NCBI RefSeq assembly: GCF_938046015.1
Contig: NZ_CALIXW010000044.1
Span: 68,590-132,589, forward strand
Source: an uncultured Porphyromonas sp.
GTDB taxonomy: Bacteria > Bacteroidota > Bacteroidia > Bacteroidales > Porphyromonadaceae
Direction of reading: 5' to 3'
DNA: 64,000 nucleotides
Every line of letters begins with the position of its first letter. Position 1 is the stretch's first letter. The position numbers were made by a program, and so were the translations under genes. The notes under the pieces were generated by a model. That model was not told the DNA's origin. It worked only from the letters and a program-made list of their open reading frames with translations, and made no database searches. This document shows positions 58,960-64,000 of the stretch, piece by piece.

Positions 58960-60831
58960 CTACTTACGAGGATAAAGCGTCGCCTCGAGGAGCTTCGTCT
59001 CCCCTCCCTCACTGAAGAGCTGGAGCGTACTGTAGGGAGCACGCGGGAAGACAAGATTGGTCATAGCGATGCGCCCATCATCGACGAAGAGCTCCGCAAT
59101 GCTGCGATCGAGGAAGAGACGCAGCTCGTAGCTCGGCCCCGAGACGAGGCTAAGTGGCGCCCAGGTAGCGATGGCAAAGTCATTATGGTAGTTCAGCGTC
59201 TCGTCCTTACGCCAGTCGCCGCTCTCCCGCTCGTGGGACTTAGCCTTCAGACCGAAGTCCACCAGTCCGCTACGCGTGCGGTCCATGACGACACGGCCCC
59301 GCTCTAGGTCTAGGTAGACGGGAAGGCGATCTCCCTTGGCATTGCTTAGCACGAGGCCGCAGCGCTGCACACCCGGCTGGGGCGCCAGGCGAAGGATGAG
59401 CTCGTAGCGATCACCGAGCGAGGCGAGCTGGTCAGAGAGCAGGAGGCTGTCGCGCGTTGCGTCCGCCCGCTTGAGATCCCGAGCTAGGCCGCGACGCCCG
59501 AGCAGCTCGCGAGCAGGCCGAGCCCCGACGTAGCTGCGACCTCCCGACTCGAAGAGGAAGAGCTCTCGTGGGAAACCCATAGCCCCGCGCGTCGTGCGGA
59601 AGGGCGTCACATCGGCGTACTGCCAGTTGCTCACCCAGGGCAAGCCGAGTACCCGATCACGCAGCCCCGAGAAGGTAACGAAGGCATAATGGTCCTTGCC
59701 GAAGTCCAGCCAGCGTGTGACCTCGGGCGCGCTATCGGGGATGAAGCGCTCGCCGTCGAAGTCGCCCACGAAGTACTCCGTAGCACTGCCCCCGAAGGCT
59801 CCCCCAGGATTGATATTGACGATCATCACCCAGCGGCTGCACCCCGTGTTCGGGTCGCGTAGCTCGAAGAAGTCTGGGCACTCAAACTGATTGGGACGCG
59901 CCCCGTAGCCCTCCCCGAAGGCACTGACATAGGCCCAGTGCTTGAGGTCGGCCGAGCGGTAGAAGCGCATCTCCTTATCTGCCGAGACAATCATATACCA
60001 GCTGTGACGTGGGGCGTACCAGAAGACCTTGGGGTCGCGGAAGTCCTGCACGCCGTTAGCAGCCGTGAGGATAGGATTCCCCTCGTACTTCGTGTAGCTC
60101 TGCCCGCCATCGGTGCTGTAGGCGAGGCACTGCGCCTGCCACTGCTTCTCCCCGACGAACTGATGCGCCGTATAGAAGGCAAGGAGCGCTCCCTTGCCAA
60201 AGCCTGCCACCCCGAGCGTATCGCAGATAGCACTCCCCGAGAAGATATGCCCCAGCGTGTCGCGCCTGAGCGCTGGCTGATGCTCCTGCCAGTGGAGGAA
60301 GTCCGTGGTCGTGGCGTGCCCCCAGTGCATGTTGCCCCACTTGGCTCCGTAGGGGTTGTACTGATAGTAGAGGTGGTACTTGCCCTCATGGTAGATGAGG
60401 CCGTTGGGGTCGTTCATCCAGCCGTAGCGCGGAGCGAAGTGATCGGGTGCGCGGTAGGTGTCGCTAGGCGGCTCGGGCAGGCTGTCGCTGAGGCTCAGCC
60501 TTTGCCAGCAAAGGGCCTCCTTGCTTAGGCCCACGATCTCGACCTCGGCAGCTCGACCTGCTGGGAGCTCTAGGGGGACGTAGTAGTCCACCCGCGTCAC
60601 CGCTAGGCGCACATCCATATAGGGCATCTTGAGGCTATCATCCCTAAGGCGCAGCAGTACCTCGGGCTGCTCCTCTTCGATGGGGAGCAAGAGGTAGCGC
60701 TTGGGCTGGGGAATACGGATCAGCGTGGTACTGTCGTCGGGGTGGCTCAGCGTAAAGCCCGAGCCAGACTGGGAGCAAGCGCTCATAAGGAATAGGCAGA
60801 GGAGCGAGAGAAGGGAAAGGAGCAGCTTCAC
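58960..60831 (-). CDS. GH32 glycoside hydrolase lipoprotein (fructan/sucrose hydrolase type)
   Basis: 623 aa. Lipobox LMSAC (Cys19). An N-terminal beta-sandwich-like extension of about 110 residues precedes the five-bladed propeller. GH32 catalytic motifs are WMNDPNG (nucleophile Asp141), FRDPKVFW (RDP, transition-state stabiliser) and FECPDFFEL (EC acid/base). The C-terminal beta-sandwich (LRLFLDRSIAELFVDDG) is typical. It would cut beta-fructosides such as levan, inulin or sucrose at the cell surface. No SusC/SusD pair or fructokinase is nearby. Confidence 0.93.
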   Translation of the reverse strand: MKLLLSLLSLLCLFLMSACSQSGSGFTLSHPDDSTTLIRIPQPKRYLLLPIEEEQPEVLLRLRDDSLKMPYMDVRLAVTRVDYYVPLELPAGRAAEVEIVGLSKEALCWQRLSLSDSLPEPPSDTYRAPDHFAPRYGWMNDPNGLIYHEGKYHLYYQYNPYGAKWGNMHWGHATTTDFLHWQEHQPALRRDTLGHIFSGSAICDTLGVAGFGKGALLAFYTAHQFVGEKQWQAQCLAYSTDGGQSYTKYEGNPILTAANGVQDFRDPKVFWYAPRHSWYMIVSADKEMRFYRSADLKHWAYVSAFGEGYGARPNQFECPDFFELRDPNTGCSRWVMIVNINPGGAFGGSATEYFVGDFDGERFIPDSAPEVTRWLDFGKDHYAFVTFSGLRDRVLGLPWVSNWQYADVTPFRTTRGAMGFPRELFLFESGGRSYVGARPARELLGRRGLARDLKRADATRDSLLLSDQLASLGDRYELILRLAPQPGVQRCGLVLSNAKGDRLPVYLDLERGRVVMDRTRSGLVDFGLKAKSHERESGDWRKDETLNYHNDFAIATWAPLSLVSGPSYELRLFLDRSIAELFVDDGRIAMTNLVFPRAPYSTLQLFSEGGETKLLEATLYPRK

Positions 60832-60867
60832 GATCTAAGGGGGCTAGAGGTCAAGACAAGTCGAGGG

Positions 60868-61830
60868 TTAAAGGACCCGCGGAAGGTCAGAGCTTCCCGA
60901 GAGGAAGGCACGCACTGCCGCGAGCTGCTCCAGAGCCATCGCCCGGCGGGTACTCGTGGTCGCCGTCCCCGTATGGGGCGTCATAGCGACCTGCGGGAGC
61001 GCCGAGAGTGCCACAGAGGCGCAGTCCTGCTGCTCGAAGACGTCCAGCCCAGCCCCAGCGATACGCCCCTGAGTGAGCGCCTCGACGAGTGCAGCCTCAT
61101 CGACGACCGCCCCGCGTGAGGTATTGATGAGGACGGCATCGGGACGCATCTTCGCCAGCGCCCGAGCATCTATGAGGTGATGCGTCTCGGCACTATAGGG
61201 CGTGTGCACACTCAGCACACGACAGCGGGCGAGCAGCTCGTCCATCGAGAGGTAGCTGATCCCCTCGTCCGCTTCCTCGGCCGCACTCAGGCGATGACGC
61301 TTATAGTAGTAGACCTTCATCCCAAAGGCTAGGGCTCGACGTGCGACAGCAGCACCGATATTGCCATAGCCTAGGATGCCGAGCGTCTCCCCCTCAAGGT
61401 CGAAGCCCAGATAATCCACGCGGCCTATTCGGGGCTTGACGCCAGGCGTGCGGCGTATGAGGCCGTCAAGCTCGACGACGCGGCGGGAGCAAGCCAGCAG
61501 CAGCGCAAAGGTGAGCTCAGCCGTAGCTGCGATCACAGCCCGTGGCGTATTGGTCACCGCGATGCTGCGGGCTCGTGCTGCGTCGAGGTCTATATTATCG
61601 TAGCCGACCCCATAGTTGGCGATGAGGCGAAGCCGTGGTGCCAGCGCCATCAGTTCGTCCCCGAAGGGACGCCCAAAGACCGTACAGACCACCTCGGCCT
61701 CAGGCAGGAGCTGACGGAGCTCCTCGTCGCTGAAGTCGCGGCCTCGAGGGGGGCGTATCACCCGATGGGTCTCCTCCAGCCCGTCTAGGCTATCTAGCGG
61801 CAGGTCGAAGCAGTAAAGTATGGTCGCCAT
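60868..61830 (-). CDS. D-2-hydroxyacid dehydrogenase
   Basis: 320 aa NAD(P)-dependent dehydrogenase of the D-isomer family. LGILGYGNIGAAVARRALAFGM is the Rossmann loop; the catalytic Arg is in VLINTSRGAVVDEAALV, and MTPHTGTATTSTR carries the catalytic His. ANYGVGYDNID is another family signature. Substrate may be glyoxylate, hydroxypyruvate or a related acid and cannot be decided. First gene of the operon with GH32 and the GH109-like gene (36 and 39 nt gaps). Confidence 0.9.
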   Translation of the reverse strand: MATILYCFDLPLDSLDGLEETHRVIRPPRGRDFSDEELRQLLPEAEVVCTVFGRPFGDELMALAPRLRLIANYGVGYDNIDLDAARARSIAVTNTPRAVIAATAELTFALLLACSRRVVELDGLIRRTPGVKPRIGRVDYLGFDLEGETLGILGYGNIGAAVARRALAFGMKVYYYKRHRLSAAEEADEGISYLSMDELLARCRVLSVHTPYSAETHHLIDARALAKMRPDAVLINTSRGAVVDEAALVEALTQGRIAGAGLDVFEQQDCASVALSALPQVAMTPHTGTATTSTRRAMALEQLAAVRAFLSGSSDLPRVL

Positions 61831-61863
61831 AACACACTGGTGTGACTGATATTATTTTGCGGA

Positions 61864-61871
61864 TAAAGGTA
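61864..61871 (-). promoter_or_regulatory. -7 promoter box for the dehydrogenase-GH32-GH109 operon
   Basis: Minus strand TACCTTTA, 33 nt upstream of the ATG at 61830. Confidence 0.5.
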
Positions 61872-61986
61872 AGGATAATCCGCCAATCGGCCGAGCCTGA
61901 ACACAGCACGACCAAGGCCATACCTCCCCTCCAGCACAGCACGAAGGGAAGCCAGCTACCACCCCTCATACGAGACACATCATTAG

Positions 61987-63462
61987 CTAGGGCTCACTAG
62001 CCAGGACATCGCTACAGTATACTTGTGCTATGCTACAGGCCTCTTCATGGGCCGCCTTGGCTTCCGCTCGCATATCCAGGTGCTTATAAACAACATGAAG
62101 ATTCTGGAGGAGCATCGGCAGAGTAGGCATGTGCACTTCTGGATGCTTTGCTGCTAGCTCTCGGCAGATTTGTAGCGCCTCCTCAAGGAGAGCTTGAGCT
62201 TGCTTGAACTCACTGCTCTCGATGCATACGGCACCTAGATCGTTTAGCTCCATAGCTAGAGCTGGCAAGTAGTCCTTTGGATTCTTTGCTGCCAGCTCTC
62301 TGTATATACGTAGCCCTTCTTCGTAGCGAGCTTGAGTTTGCTTGAACTCCTTCGCATCACTGAGCAAGCAGCCTAAGTTGTTGAGTATAGTCACCACCTC
62401 AGGCTTATATACCTCAGGATGTTGCTCTGCCAGCTCTTGGTATATCTGTGGTGCCTCCTCGTAGCGAGTCTGGGCTTGCTTGAACTCCCTGGCATCGTCG
62501 AGCAAGAGACCTAAGTGGTTGAGAATAGCCGCCACATAGGGCTTATATACCTTGGGATTCTGCTCTGTCAGCTCTCGATAGATTTGCAGTGCCTCCTCCC
62601 AGAGAGCTTGGGATTGCTTGCACTCGCTGTCCTCCTCAGCTAAGAGAGCCATGTAATTGAGGATTACAGCTACATTTGACTTGTGTATTTCAGGTTTCTG
62701 CTCTGCCAGCTCTCGGTAGATTTGCAGTGCTTCTTCGCAGCAAGCTCGAGCTTGCTGGCCTTCATCGCACTCGACAAGCAGAGTTCCTAAATCATATAAG
62801 GTGAAGGCCAAGTCTTCTCGAAACCACTCCTTACCCGTACCGATTAACTCTCGGAGTTCCTCTATCGCCTTTTCATAGTGAATTCGGGCCTTATCGTAGT
62901 TCTTTGCACTCCTAAGAAAAGCAGCATAATCGAGGTACTCCTGCCGATCTGGATTCAAGGCCATCAGACGCTCGTAGAATCCACCGACCTCCTCTAAGGA
63001 GAACTGGAGTTGAGCCGCCCTGATCAGTGACCAGAGGAGCAACTTCTCTCGTTCCTGCACTTCCTCCTGGTACATTTCGTAGAAGGCTGTCAGGCTTAGC
63101 CAGTTATCCTCGACGAGCACATCCTTAGCAGCCTCAATAGGCTGTGCGATATAGCTAAATCCATCCTCCCTCCACATCTCAGCTTCTTGGCCTAGAGCGT
63201 CGGCGAACTCAAAGCGAAGTCGCACAATATCTTGAATCAGGCTCTTGGCTTCCTCCGAGGGGATGCGTCTTTTGCGTAGCAGCTCCTCGAGGGCTGCCTC
63301 CGTACACGCTTGCCCTTCGTCGAAGGGAAGCTCCTTGAGGAGCGCTTGGAGGTCCTGCGAAGTCATCTTGAGGCTTTCCTTCCGATCCATCCAGCCGTGG
63401 AATACCTTATCTAGCCTATAAATATCGCTGTAGGAGGGTTCAGTATCCTTATCTTCTACCAT
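61987..63462 (-). CDS. Tetratricopeptide repeat protein
   Basis: 491 aa, no signal peptide or membrane segment. The first 150 residues are helical with no recognised domain. From about residue 165 to the end, TPR-like helix pairs repeat with a period of 42-43 residues, as in QALWEEALQIYRELTEQNP, TRYEEAPQIYQELAEQHPE and ARYEEGLRIYRELAAKNP. About five copies are close enough to align at DNA level. Codon and base use look more AT-rich than in the neighbours, suggesting later acquisition. A scaffold role is likely; partners unknown. Confidence 0.85.
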   Translation of the reverse strand: MVEDKDTEPSYSDIYRLDKVFHGWMDRKESLKMTSQDLQALLKELPFDEGQACTEAALEELLRKRRIPSEEAKSLIQDIVRLRFEFADALGQEAEMWREDGFSYIAQPIEAAKDVLVEDNWLSLTAFYEMYQEEVQEREKLLLWSLIRAAQLQFSLEEVGGFYERLMALNPDRQEYLDYAAFLRSAKNYDKARIHYEKAIEELRELIGTGKEWFREDLAFTLYDLGTLLVECDEGQQARACCEEALQIYRELAEQKPEIHKSNVAVILNYMALLAEEDSECKQSQALWEEALQIYRELTEQNPKVYKPYVAAILNHLGLLLDDAREFKQAQTRYEEAPQIYQELAEQHPEVYKPEVVTILNNLGCLLSDAKEFKQTQARYEEGLRIYRELAAKNPKDYLPALAMELNDLGAVCIESSEFKQAQALLEEALQICRELAAKHPEVHMPTLPMLLQNLHVVYKHLDMRAEAKAAHEEACSIAQVYCSDVLASEP

Positions 63463-63509
63463 TGTTCTAAAGGGAGCTATTATATACTAATTACAAGGGT
63501 TCGATACCT

Positions 63510-63517
63510 CAAAGGTA
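63510..63517 (-). promoter_or_regulatory. -7 promoter box for the TPR gene
   Basis: Minus strand TACCTTTG, 47 nt upstream of the ATG at 63462. Confidence 0.55.
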
Positions 63518-63655
63518 ATATCTTCCCCCTAATGAGGAGTGAGAGCATACATCTAGGACAAGTAGCTTCCCACCCCGCACTCCCGAGCCAACCGATAGGC
63601 CAAGCCAAAAGCGCAGGGCTGCTGGGCGCAGGACACGATCATGGGTAAAGGGAGC

Positions 63656-63743
63656 TGAGGGGTATCAGTCAGCTCACCGAGGGCCGTCAGTCAGGAGCGC
63701 GAGGGATAGCAGTCAGGAGGCTGAGGGATATCCCCCGCGAAGC
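63656..63743. repeat. 22-bp x 4 array A9
   Basis: Units begin at 63656, 63678, 63700 and 63722. Left halves are all GAGGG; right halves of units 1-3 are CAGTCA and unit 4 is CCCCCG. It lies in the region from 63518 to the window end, where no gene was accepted. Confidence 0.9.
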
Positions 63744-63976
63744 TGGGAGGAGGCTATCGCCTCGTGCTGACTTCCTCGCACCCTTTGCTCGAAGGAATAC
63801 GGGCAATCCTTGCAGCCGTCTATACTTGGGCGCCCCATCCGAGCGAGGACAGGCGCAGAGCAAAGCAAGGGATCCTGCGCTGTTATGGCCAAGACTTCCG
63901 CAAGAGCTTAGCCGCTTTCCTCCCAGCCTACATTATGCGGCACTACCAGAAGCTGCCGACTTAAGAAAGGCCTCGC

Positions 63977-64000
63977 CCCTCCAGCTGTACAGCTGGAGGG
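63977..64000. terminator. Perfect 24-bp palindrome at the window edge
   Basis: CCCTCCAGCTGT followed directly by its reverse complement. It may be the stem of a terminator that continues beyond the window. Confidence 0.4.

Noticed and set aside
63764..63964. 66-codon plus-strand frame before the terminal palindrome
   Set aside because: It ends just before a hairpin, which is gene-like, but there is no promoter box, no recognised domain and the composition looks like shadow sequence.

Overview
The window is chromosomal DNA from a member of the Bacteroidota, most likely Porphyromonas or a close relative. The evidence is the TAnnTTTG-type -7 promoter boxes in front of many genes, lipoproteins ending in a lipobox Cys, a TonB-dependent receptor, BACON and DUF5689 surface proteins, a tandem OmpA-like pair, a dipeptidyl-peptidase IV and a superoxide dismutase very like those I remember from P. 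gingivalis. The genus is an inference. The DNA is GC-rich, densely coding, and shows no insertion sequence, prophage, rRNA operon or CRISPR array.

Layout. 1-1129: partial fabG and a TetR regulator (minus). 1130-2214: a long gene-free region with a large nested inverted repeat and the first 22-bp array. 2215-7986: tight plus-strand operon pncB-nadD-aguA-aguB-parE (NAD salvage, putrescine from agmatine, topoisomerase IV). 8083-10961: GNAT-like protein, panD, ffh. 11429-16384 (minus): glycosyltransferase, DUF2891 protein, orphan sensor kinase, free-Met-sulfoxide reductase, aroA. 16585-18416 (minus): sufS, rnhB. 18983-26940: a secreted phosphoesterase-fold protein diverging from TonB receptor, DUF5689 lipoprotein, BACON-DUF5689x2 lipoprotein and BACON-NUC1 nuclease lipoprotein, a candidate surface nucleic-acid or phosphoester processing locus. 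27067-27615: folB and a CAT-anticodon tRNA. 28104-31217: cobalamin genes pduO, cbiP, cobD. 31305-37907: C69 and M16 peptidases, a NYN-cold-shock protein, oxyR, and a beta-barrel gene broken by an amber codon. 38154-45845 (minus): cbiK, cbiMN, a CbiQ-CbiO-precorrin-2 dehydrogenase fusion, hemA, hemC, cobA-hemD. 46319-57210: small barrel protein, sod, CYTH, Smr, membrane protein, purD, DPP IV, queD, two OmpA proteins. 57772-61830 (minus): 2-hydroxyacid dehydrogenase, GH32, GH109-like. 61987-63462: TPR protein.

How the genes work together. The six-gene minus operon at 38-46 kb covers the front of tetrapyrrole synthesis (glutamyl-tRNA reductase, porphobilinogen deaminase, uroporphyrinogen-III synthase and methylase, precorrin-2 dehydrogenase), imports cobalt (CbiMNQO) and inserts it (CbiK). 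The 28-31 kb cluster supplies late cobalamin steps. hemL, hemB, the remaining cbi genes and cobU/S/T are not in the window.

The most unusual non-coding signal is a dispersed repeat. Nine arrays each hold exactly four 22-bp units built on the near-palindrome TGAGGGATATCCCTCA, one array in each long intergenic region and none elsewhere, about 3-10 kb apart. Long perfect-stem hairpins mark many transcription-unit ends.
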